Origin: Aeromicrobium sp. 9AM | GTDB taxonomy: Bacteria > Actinomycetota > Actinomycetes > Propionibacteriales > Nocardioidaceae | Length of the DNA: 64,000 bases | Assembly: GCF_902506105.1 (NCBI RefSeq) | Contig: NZ_LR733303.1 | Coordinates: forward strand, 744,001-808,000 | Direction: 5' to 3' | Position numbers and translations under genes: made by a program | Notes under the pieces: model-generated | Told to the model about the DNA's origin: nothing | The model's input: the letters and a program-made list of their open reading frames with translations, nothing else | Databases searched by the model: none | Shown here: positions 57,344 through 64,000 of the stretch, in pieces | Layout of the letters: each line of letters starts with the position of its first letter | Position numbering within the stretch: the stretch's first letter is position 1

Positions 57344-58546
57344 GTGACAACACTCGTGGAGGCCCGGCGACTCGTGGGGCTGCCTGACGACGAGTCGGGT
57401 CAGGGCTGGCTCGAGGTCGCCGGAGACCGGATCAGCGACGCCGGGCGCGGAGCACCACCTCGTACGCCCGATGTCGCCCTCGCCGATGGCGTGCTGGCAC
57501 CGGGTCTCGTCGACGCGCAGATCAACGGTGCGTTCTCGATCGACTTCGCCGACGCGGACGCCGACGAGGTCCGCACGGTTGCCGAGCGCATGCTGTCGAC
57601 CGGCGTCACGGCCATGGTGCCGACCTTCATCACCGCGACGGTGGAGCAGCTCGTCGAGCAGGTCAGCCGCTACGGCGCAGCTCGCCGGGCCAGCAACACG
57701 GCCGGATCGGCGACGCGGCTCCTGCCTGCCCACGTCGAGGGTCCGTTCCTCTCACCGAGGCGACGCGGTGCCCACCGCGAGGCGCTGCTTGTCGATCCGA
57801 CACCCGAACACATCGCGCCGCTGATCGAGCTGAGCGACGCGATCTCGTACGTGACGCTGGCGCCCGAGCGCGAGGGTGCGCTCGAGGCGATCAGGGCGTT
57901 CGTCGCCGCGGGCATCCGGGTCGCCGTCGGGCACAGCGACGCCACCGACGACCAGGTCCGTCTCGCTGCCGACGCCGGAGCCACGCTCGTCACGCACCTC
58001 TACAACGCGCAGAGCCCGTTCCATCACCGGGCGCCCGGTGTCGTGGGCGCAGCGCTCACCGACCCGCGGCTGACTGTCGGGATGATCGTGGACGGGCATC
58101 ATGTCGAACCGACGGCCGTACGCCTGGCCTTCGCGGCGGCGCCCGGCCGGATCATGCTCGTGACGGACGCCGTGGCCGCGCTGGGCATGCCCCCCGGTGT
58201 CTACGAGCTGGGCGGCGACCAGCTCGAGGTGACCGCCGGCCAGCCCGCCTTCCGTGCTGACGGCACGATCGCCGGAGCTGCCGAGACCCTCGACGCCGAT
58301 CTCGGTCACGCCACGAGCTTCGGCATCGACCTGGTCGAGGCGATCCGCGCGGCAACACGTACGCCCGCCGACGCCCTGGGGTTGACCGACCTCGGCCGGA
58401 TCGAGCCGGGCGCTCGGGCCGACCTCGTGCTGCTGGGCGATGACCTGCGCGCCCGCACGACCTGGCTCGGCGGTGTCCGGGTCTGGTCGGCCGATGACAC
58501 GATGCACGAAGGACCGGGAGCCACCGTGGCCTCCGGGACGTTCTAG
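57344..58546 (+). CDS. nagA: N-acetylglucosamine-6-phosphate deacetylase
   Basis: 400 residues. NagA removes acetate from GlcNAc-6-P to give GlcN-6-P, the substrate of NagB. The amidohydrolase fold shows APGLVDAQINGAF (the Gln-x-Asn type of metal site), HVEGPFLSPRRRGAH, VGHSDAT, THLYNAQSPFHHR, and the catalytic Asp in LVTDAVAALG. GTG at 57344 is preferred; a GAGG lies about eight bases upstream. It is divergent from nagR and co-directional with the EIIB and EIIA genes. Confidence 0.92.
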   Translation: MTTLVEARRLVGLPDDESGQGWLEVAGDRISDAGRGAPPRTPDVALADGVLAPGLVDAQINGAFSIDFADADADEVRTVAERMLSTGVTAMVPTFITATVEQLVEQVSRYGAARRASNTAGSATRLLPAHVEGPFLSPRRRGAHREALLVDPTPEHIAPLIELSDAISYVTLAPEREGALEAIRAFVAAGIRVAVGHSDATDDQVRLAADAGATLVTHLYNAQSPFHHRAPGVVGAALTDPRLTVGMIVDGHHVEPTAVRLAFAAAPGRIMLVTDAVAALGMPPGVYELGGDQLEVTAGQPAFRADGTIAGAAETLDADLGHATSFGIDLVEAIRAATRTPADALGLTDLGRIEPGARADLVLLGDDLRARTTWLGGVRVWSADDTMHEGPGATVASGTF

Positions 58547-58556
58547 GAGGAATCCC

Positions 58557-58787
58557 ATGGTCACAGCTGAAGAGATCGTCGCGGGACTTGGTGGCCGCGA
58601 CAACATCGTCGAGATCGAGCCGTGCATCACGCGGCTGCGCACCGAGGTCGAGGACGCGTCGCTCGTCGACCAGGCCGCGCTCAAGGCTGCCGGCGCGTAC
58701 GGCGTGGTGATCTCTGGCAACGTCGTGCAGGTCGTCGTCGGTCCGGTCGCCGACACGCTGGCGAGCGACATCGAGGACCTCGATTGA
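58557..58787 (+). CDS. PTS system EIIB component (GlcNAc/glucose family)
   Basis: 76 residues, a free-standing EIIB. The phosphorylated Cys23 lies in IEPCITRLRTEVED, the hallmark of the family. It passes phosphate from EIIA to incoming sugar on EIIC. A strong AGGAGG stands before the ATG, 10 bases after nagA. Its stop overlaps the next start by 4 bp. Confidence 0.92.
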   Translation: MVTAEEIVAGLGGRDNIVEIEPCITRLRTEVEDASLVDQAALKAAGAYGVVISGNVVQVVVGPVADTLASDIEDLD

Positions 58788-59230
58788 CCACCGTGGTGGT
58801 CGCCCCCGTCGCGGGCACGGTCGTCGCGCTCGCGGACGTGCCTGATCCGGTGTTCGCCCAGCAGATCGTGGGCTCGGGCATCGCGATCGACCCCGAGCGC
58901 GCCGAGTCGACCGTCGTGGCGCCTGCGGACGGCAAGCTGCTCAAGCTCCACCCGCACGCGTTCGTGCTGCTCACCGCCGCCGGCAAGGGCTTGCTGGTGC
59001 ACCTCGGCATCGACACGGTGCAGCTCGAGGGCGAGGGGTTCGAGCTGCTCGTCGCAGAGGGTGACGAGGTGACGGCCGGCACCTCGATCGTCCGTTGGGA
59101 CCCGGTGGCGATCGAGGCCGGCGGACGGTCGCCGATCGTGCCCGTCGTCGTGATGGACACGGCACCCGACAGCGTTCACTCGGACGTCACCGGCGCGGTA
59201 CGCGTGGGGGACGAGATCTTCACGCTCTGA
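58784..59230 (+). CDS. PTS system EIIA component (Crr-like)
   Basis: 148 residues. The active His73 is in LLVHLGIDTVQL; the second conserved His lies in KLHPHAFVLL. The beta-sandwich begins VVVAPVAGTVVALADVPDPVF, as in glucose EIIA. TTG at 58784 overlaps the EIIB stop (TTGA); a GTG at 58793 is an alternative. EI and HPr are not in the window. It might also serve signalling, but only the transport role is supported here. Confidence 0.92.
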   Translation: MTTVVVAPVAGTVVALADVPDPVFAQQIVGSGIAIDPERAESTVVAPADGKLLKLHPHAFVLLTAAGKGLLVHLGIDTVQLEGEGFELLVAEGDEVTAGTSIVRWDPVAIEAGGRSPIVPVVVMDTAPDSVHSDVTGAVRVGDEIFTL

Positions 59231-59343
59231 CGAGCGAGCAGCCTGTCTGGAAGTTGACCCGAATCGGCTGCGGTGGGAGACTGGCAGACGCAGATCAGCC
59301 TCATCTGCCCCTTCCCCTCAGTTCCATTCCGCGGAGATTCTTC

Positions 59344-59544
59344 ATGGCCAAAGCACTCATCGGCTACATCGGAGGCCCGACCTCCGATCAGCTGCGCGAA
59401 ACCGCCGCACTCCACCGTCGCATCGCCGACCTCGAGGCCGAGATCATGCGCCTCAAGGTCGAGAACGACGGCTTGCTCCGGACAATCCGTGAGCGCGTCG
59501 ACAACGTCACCGCCGGCGACTTGATGGAGCCTGCCGCTCACTGA
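59344..59544 (+). CDS. Small coiled-coil protein of actinobacteria
   Basis: 66 residues: MAKALIGYIGGPTSDQLRE, then a leucine-zipper-like helix (HRRIADLEAEIMRLKVENDGLL) and a short acidic tail. Small proteins that open MAKALxG and continue as a coiled coil are widespread in actinobacteria; I know of no assigned function. No membrane helix or signal peptide is present. It lies 113 bases after EIIA and 52 before smc, on the same strand. Confidence 0.7.
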   Translation: MAKALIGYIGGPTSDQLRETAALHRRIADLEAEIMRLKVENDGLLRTIRERVDNVTAGDLMEPAAH

Positions 59545-59596
59545 AGTCCCAGCGGTCTACGCTGACCTCAATCAGTTGCCGTCGTAGGAGTCAGCG

Positions 59597-62500
59597 TTGT
59601 ACCTCAAGAGCCTCACGTTGCGTGGGTTCAAGTCCTTTGCGTCCTCGACGACCCTTCAGCTCGAGCCCGGCATCACGTGCGTCGTCGGTCCCAACGGCTC
59701 CGGCAAGTCCAACGTCGTCGACGCCTTGTCGTGGGTCATGGGCGAGCAGGGCGCCAAGTCGCTGCGCGGCGGCAAGATGGAGGACGTCATCTTCGCCGGT
59801 ACGTCCGGCCGTCCGCCGCTGGGTCGCGCTGAGGTCGTCCTCACGATCGACAACACCGACGGCGCGCTCCCGATCGAGTACACCGAGGTCACGATCTCGC
59901 GGACGATGTTCCGCAACGGCGGGTCCGAGTACGCCATCAACGGCAACACCTGCCGTCTCCTCGACGTCCAGGAGCTGCTGAGCGACTCCGGCATCGGCCG
60001 CGAGATGCACGTCATCGTCGGCCAGGGCCAGCTCGACAGCGTGCTGCGGGCGACCCCCGAGGAGCGCCGTGGCTTCATCGAGGAGGCCGCAGGCGTCCTC
60101 AAGCACCGCAAGCGCAAGGAGAAGGCGCTCCGCAAGCTCGACGCCACCCAGGGCAACCTGACCCGGCTCAACGACGTGCTCACCGAGCTGCGTCGCCAGC
60201 TCAAGCCGCTGGGCCGGCAGGCCGAGGTGGCCCGCCGCGCCGCGGTGATCCAGGCGGAGGTCCGTGACGCGAGGGCTCGCATCCTGGCCGACGACATCGT
60301 GAGCGCCCGAACCGTCATCGCCGAGGAGCTCGCCGACGAGACCGCGCTCAAGGAGCGCCGCCAGGCCGTCGAGCAGACGATCGCCGCAGCCCGCGAGCAG
60401 GAGACCGAGCTCGAGGACCAGCTGCGCGAGGACTCGCCACGGCTGTCCGCCGCGCAGGAGACCTGGTACAGCCTCTCGGGCCTGCGCGAGCGCATCCGGG
60501 GCACCGCGGGGCTGGCCAACGAGCGCGTACGCCTGGCCGCCGTCGAGGCCGAGGACCGCCGCGTCGGCCGCGAGCCCGAGGAGCTGGAGGCCGACGCCCG
60601 TCGTGCCCAGGAGCAGCTCGAGCAGCTCAGCGCCGGTGTGCAGCAGGCGACCGAGTCGCTCGAGGCCGTCATCGCCGAGCGCAACGAGGCCGAGGTGGCC
60701 TACACGGCCGAGGAGCGCCGGGTTGCAGGCCTGCTGCGGGCCGCCGCAGACCAGCGTGAGGGCCTCGCGAGGCTCCACGGCCAGGTCAACGCGCTCAAGA
60801 GCCGGGCCACCGCCGCGGGCGAGGAGATCGGCCGGCTCACCGCTGCTCGCGACGAGGCCGAGAACCGCGCCGTCGAGGCGCACCGCGAGTTCACCAACCT
60901 CGAGAACCAGATCGCCGGCCTCAACGCCGGGGAGTCGGGGCTCGACGAGGAGCTCGAGGCGGCCGAGGACGGGCTCGCCGAGATCACCGAGCACCTCGCC
61001 TCTCTGACGGCGCAGTCGCAGGAGGCCGAGCGCCAGCAGGCTGCGTTCGCCGCCCGCAAGGAGGCGCTCGAGCTGGGCCTGGCCCGCAAGGACGGCGCCG
61101 GTGCTTTGCTGGCCGCGACCGACGAGATCAGCGGTCTGCTGGGCTCGGTCGCCGCACTCCTGACCGTACGCGCCGGGTTCGAGACCGCGATCGCCTCTGC
61201 GCTCGGCTCGGCTGCCGATGCGGTCGCCGTCGACCACCTCGACACCGCGGTGTCGGCGATGGAGAAGCTCAAGTCCGAGGACCTCGGCCGGGCCGGCATG
61301 CTTCTGGGTGGCGGCGAGGTCGACGACTCCACGTGGCCGGGACTGCCCGACTACGCGACGTACGCGATCGACGTGGTCGACGGGCCTGCCTCGCTGCAGG
61401 GCGCGCTGCGTCGGCTGCTGTTCAAGGTCGCGGTCGTCGACAGCCTCGAGCAGTCGCAGGACCTGATCCGCCACGCACCCGACGTCACGGCCGTGACGCA
61501 TGACGGCGACGTCCTGGGCGCGCACTTCGCGGCCGGTGGCTCGACCTCCAAGCAGAGCCTGATCGAGGTCAAGGCTGCGATCTCGCAGGCCGACGAGGAC
61601 CTGACGCGCGCACAGCACACGCTCGAGCGGCTGCGTTTCGAGCACGAGGCCGCCGACACCAAGCGCGCTGCCGCCCAGGAGCGGGTCGACGCGGCTCTCG
61701 GCCGGCTGCACGAGTCGGACGCCACGATGGCCGCAGTCGCCGAGAACCTCGGTCACCTCGGAGCCACCGCGCGAGCCGCACGAGGCGAGGCGGACCGCCT
61801 CGCTGCCGCGATCACCAAGGCCGAGGAGTCACAGGCCGGCGACCTGTCCGGGCTCGCCGAGCTCGAGGATCGGCTGGCTCAGGCTGAGGCCGCGCCCGAG
61901 GAGGAGCCCGACACGGCCCTGCTCGAGGAGCTGGCCGACAAGGCGTCGGGCGCCCGCCGCGCCGAGACCGATGCACGACTCGCGCTGCGTACCAACGAGG
62001 AGCGGGCCCGCGCGCTCGAGGGCCAGGTCACGGCGCTGTTCGAGGCCGCCGAGGCCGAGCGCGAGGCACGCATCAAGGCCAAGGAGCGGCGTGAGCGCCA
62101 GCTCCGCGAGGCCGAGACCGCCAAGGCCGTGATCTATGCCAGCGACCTGGTGCTGGCCCGTCTCGAGCAGTCGATCGCGCAGGCGTCGACGCTGCGCACC
62201 GAGATCGAGGCATCCCGCACGGGGCGTGAGGAGACACTGCGAGGCGTACGCGTTCAGCTGCGCGAGCAGATCGCCGAGCTCGACGGCCTGACCGACTCGG
62301 TGCACAAGGACGAGATGGCGCGCGCCGAGATGCGGCTGCGCCTCGAAGGTCTCGAAGGGCGCGCGCTCGAGGAGCTCGGCCTCGAGGTCGAGACTCTCGT
62401 CGCCGACTACGGCCCCGACCAGCTCGTGCCACCCATCACGGTCGAGGGCGAGGACGACTCCCTGCCGGCCGAGGCGGTGCCCTACGAGCGCGAGGCGCAG

Positions 62501-63151
62501 GTCAAGCGCCTGCGCAACGCCGAACGGTCGATGGCCATGCTCGGCAAGGTCAACCCGCTCGCGCTCGAGGAGTTCACTGCCCTCGAGGAGCGGCACCAGT
62601 TCCTCTCCGAGCAGCTCGACGACCTGCGCAAGACCCGTCAGGACCTGCTCGAGATCGTCGAGGAGGTCGACGCCAAGGTCGAGCAGGTCTTCACCGAGGC
62701 CTGGTACGACGTCGAGAGCGCGTTCCAGCACGTCTTCAGCCGGCTGTTCCCCGGCGGCGAGGGCGCGCTGATCCTCACCGACCCGCAGAACATGCTGACG
62801 ACCGGCATCGACGTCGAGGCCCGCCCGGCGGGCAAGAAGGTCAAGCGCCTGTCACTGCTGTCCGGTGGCGAGCGGTCCCTGGTCGCGGTCGCGTTCCTCG
62901 TGGCGCTGTTCAAGGCGCGGCCCAGCCCGTTCTACATCCTCGATGAGGTCGAGGCGGCGCTCGACGACGCCAACCTCGGTCGTCTCCTCGAGCTCTACGA
63001 AGAGCTGCGGGCCAACTCCCAGCTCGTCGTCATCACGCACCAGAAGCGCACGATGGAGGTCGCCGACGCGCTCTACGGCGTCTCAATGCGCGGTGACGGG
63101 GTCTCGGCGGTCATCAGCCAGCGCCTGCGCGAGGAAGAAACGGCCTCTTGA
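59597..63151 (+). CDS. smc: Chromosome segregation/condensation protein SMC
   Basis: 1184 residues, normal length. Walker A CVVGPNGSGKSNVVDALSWV starts at about residue 29. Two long coiled coils flank the hinge (about residues 500-660, including LLGSVAALLTVRAGFETAI). The C-terminal head has the ABC signature RLSLLSGGERSLVAVAF and Walker B PFYILDEVEAALDDAN. SMC with ScpAB organises newly replicated DNA. TTG at 59597 is chosen because GTAGGAG lies six bases before it and the conserved start MYLKSLTLRGFKSF follows. The thioesterase gene overlaps its stop. Confidence 0.98.
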   Translation: MYLKSLTLRGFKSFASSTTLQLEPGITCVVGPNGSGKSNVVDALSWVMGEQGAKSLRGGKMEDVIFAGTSGRPPLGRAEVVLTIDNTDGALPIEYTEVTISRTMFRNGGSEYAINGNTCRLLDVQELLSDSGIGREMHVIVGQGQLDSVLRATPEERRGFIEEAAGVLKHRKRKEKALRKLDATQGNLTRLNDVLTELRRQLKPLGRQAEVARRAAVIQAEVRDARARILADDIVSARTVIAEELADETALKERRQAVEQTIAAAREQETELEDQLREDSPRLSAAQETWYSLSGLRERIRGTAGLANERVRLAAVEAEDRRVGREPEELEADARRAQEQLEQLSAGVQQATESLEAVIAERNEAEVAYTAEERRVAGLLRAAADQREGLARLHGQVNALKSRATAAGEEIGRLTAARDEAENRAVEAHREFTNLENQIAGLNAGESGLDEELEAAEDGLAEITEHLASLTAQSQEAERQQAAFAARKEALELGLARKDGAGALLAATDEISGLLGSVAALLTVRAGFETAIASALGSAADAVAVDHLDTAVSAMEKLKSEDLGRAGMLLGGGEVDDSTWPGLPDYATYAIDVVDGPASLQGALRRLLFKVAVVDSLEQSQDLIRHAPDVTAVTHDGDVLGAHFAAGGSTSKQSLIEVKAAISQADEDLTRAQHTLERLRFEHEAADTKRAAAQERVDAALGRLHESDATMAAVAENLGHLGATARAARGEADRLAAAITKAEESQAGDLSGLAELEDRLAQAEAAPEEEPDTALLEELADKASGARRAETDARLALRTNEERARALEGQVTALFEAAEAEREARIKAKERRERQLREAETAKAVIYASDLVLARLEQSIAQASTLRTEIEASRTGREETLRGVRVQLREQIAELDGLTDSVHKDEMARAEMRLRLEGLEGRALEELGLEVETLVADYGPDQLVPPITVEGEDDSLPAEAVPYEREAQVKRLRNAERSMAMLGKVNPLALEEFTALEERHQFLSEQLDDLRKTRQDLLEIVEEVDAKVEQVFTEAWYDVESAFQHVFSRLFPGGEGALILTDPQNMLTTGIDVEARPAGKKVKRLSLLSGGERSLVAVAFLVALFKARPSPFYILDEVEAALDDANLGRLLELYEELRANSQLVVITHQKRTMEVADALYGVSMRGDGVSAVISQRLREEETAS

Positions 63152-63585
63152 CCGAAGAGGGTCCGCGGCTGCGTTCGGACTTCACGGTCCTGCGCACGAT
63201 CACGACGCGGTGGGAGGACGAGGACGTCTACGGTCACGTCAACAACGTCGTCTACTACTCGTTCTTCGACACCGCGGTCAATGGCTTCCTGATCGAGGCG
63301 ACCGGCACCGACATCCGTACGCTCGACGCCGTCGGCCTGGTCGCCGAGACGCAGTGCGAGTTCCTGCGCGAGCTCGGCTTCCCGGGCGACGTGCAGGCCG
63401 GGCTCGCCGTCACCCGGCTGGGCACGTCGAGCATCGTCTACCGCATCGGCCTGTTCCAGGGGAGCTCTGACGAGCCGGCCGCGATCGGTCGCTTCGTCCA
63501 CGTCTACGTCGATGCGATCACGCGCAAGGTCACGCCGGTGCCCGACGCGATCCGCGCAGCAGTCACCCCGCTGGTCACTGCATGA
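63148..63585 (+). CDS. Acyl-CoA thioesterase (4HBT/hotdog family)
   Basis: 145 residues. TTRWEDEDVYGHVNNVVYYSFFDTAVNG contains the Asp and the conserved HVNN of 4-hydroxybenzoyl-CoA thioesterase-like proteins. AETQCEFLRELGFPG and TSSIVYRIGLF continue the hotdog fold. It should hydrolyse acyl-CoA; the natural substrate is unknown. TTG at 63148 overlaps the smc stop (TTGA). There is no functional reason to link it to SMC beyond co-transcription. Confidence 0.88.
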   Translation: MTEEGPRLRSDFTVLRTITTRWEDEDVYGHVNNVVYYSFFDTAVNGFLIEATGTDIRTLDAVGLVAETQCEFLRELGFPGDVQAGLAVTRLGTSSIVYRIGLFQGSSDEPAAIGRFVHVYVDAITRKVTPVPDAIRAAVTPLVTA

Positions 63586-63611
63586 GGGTTCTCGAGGCGT
63601 AGGGTCCGAGC

Positions 63612-64000
63612 ATGAGCGACCGGACCACGTACGTCCTCGTCGACGGCGAGAACATCGACGCGACCCTGGGGCAGTCGATCCTCGGCCGCCGGCCCAACCC
63701 GCACGAGCGCCCGCGATGGGACCGGCTCCTGCAGTTCGCCGAGGACACGTGGGGCCAGCCGGCGACGGGCCTGTTCTTCCTCGCCGCCAACGGTGAGCTG
63801 CCGATGCCGTTCGTGCAGGCGCTGACCGCGATCGGCTTCCGCCCGATCGCGTTGTCGGGCGACGCTGACGACAAGGTCGTCGACATCGCGATCCAGCGCA
63901 CCCTCGCCGAGCTGTCGCACCGTGACGCCGACGTCATGCTGGCGAGCAACGACGGCGACTTCATCGAGGAGCTCGAGCCGCTGGTCGGGACCGATCGGCG
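63612..64000 (+). CDS. NYN-domain (PIN-like) protein, 3' end outside the window
   Basis: 129 codons are visible before the window ends; the gene is incomplete. TYVLVDGENIDATLG supplies the first acidic residue, and DADDKVVDIAIQRTLAEL and VMLASNDGDFIEEL carry further Asp of the NYN/PIN active site. NYN proteins are probable RNases in RNA processing or decay. TAGGGT (63600-63605) ends six bases before the ATG, a leaderless arrangement. A C-terminal domain such as OST-HTH may follow but cannot be seen. Confidence 0.85.
   Translation, partial: MSDRTTYVLVDGENIDATLGQSILGRRPNPHERPRWDRLLQFAEDTWGQPATGLFFLAANGELPMPFVQALTAIGFRPIALSGDADDKVVDIAIQRTLAELSHRDADVMLASNDGDFIEELEPLVGTDR

Noticed and set aside
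59591..61756. Very long minus-strand open frame over smc
   Set aside because: Leu/Gly/Asp-rich shadow of a high-GC coiled-coil gene without any domain signal.

Overview
The window is a high-GC, gene-dense chromosomal segment from an actinobacterium. An affiliation close to Nocardioidaceae (Aeromicrobium-like) is my inference from gene content and order: gatAB, ilvD, ilvBNC, leuB, ilvE, cimA, smc, a DasR/NagR-type GntR regulator, a Zur-ZnuABC locus and a mycothiol-isomerase-like protein. Many genes use GTG or TTG starts. Many also have a TAxxxT-like -10 box only 6-9 bases before the start codon, which points to widespread leaderless transcription. I see no rRNA, tRNA, CRISPR array, insertion sequence or prophage.

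Layout. 1-4.7 kb: end of gatA, gatB, an alpha/beta hydrolase, an ATP-grasp protein, and a SatD-like/membrane-protein pair behind an AT-rich array of inverted repeats. 4.7-12.9 kb: ilvD, a secreted nuclease/phosphatase-fold protein, a membrane hydrolase, a secreted Ig-like protein, an atypical zinc-ribbon SDR and small accessory genes. 13-16.7 kb: ilvB-ilvN-ilvC behind a leader peptide and attenuator. 16.7-25 kb: a phytase-like esterase, a MocR regulator divergent from a small membrane ORF and yczE, a degenerate GGDEF-EAL protein, an amino-acid permease and an O-methyltransferase. 25-31.6 kb: a second leader with alternative RNA pairings, a 31-codon ORF, leuB, ilvE, aspA, a hypothetical gene, a third leader and cimA. 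31.6-37.4 kb: tandem paralogous membrane-anchored proteins, a GNAT, a PCMT-like methyltransferase and the zinc locus znuA-znuC-znuB-zur. 37.4-46 kb: an ABC ATPase of the MsiK/UgpC type and a GlcNAc-oligosaccharide operon (solute-binding protein, two permeases, GH3, ROK kinase, nagB) with a ROK regulator. 46-55 kb: glyS, a lipoprotein, an ABC-2 exporter with its two-component system, dusB and a pair of bacterial-PH membrane proteins. 55-59.2 kb: a GlcNAc PTS (EIIC, EIIB, EIIA), nagR and nagA. 59.3-64 kb: a coiled-coil small protein, smc, a thioesterase and a truncated NYN-domain gene.

How the genes work together. The branched-chain amino-acid genes (ilvD, ilvBNC, leuB, ilvE, cimA) lie in one 27-kb stretch. 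Three of the transcription units begin with short leader peptides whose codons match the pathway: Ile-Leu-Val-Val before ilvB, Leu-Val-Val-Ile before the leuB region, and four Ile before cimA. Two of these leaders are followed by a classic hairpin plus U-tract. The amino-sugar genes are split into an ABC-import/hydrolysis branch (GH3, ROK kinase, NagB) and a PTS branch (NagA), which would meet at GlcNAc-6-phosphate and feed fructose-6-phosphate.

The best candidates for new biology are the three-leader branched-chain control system with its bidirectional palindromic -10, the 25.0-25.35 kb RNA switch and 31-codon ORF, the SatD operator array, and the small membrane ORF coupled to yczE. No complete, clearly novel multi-gene system such as a defence island was found.
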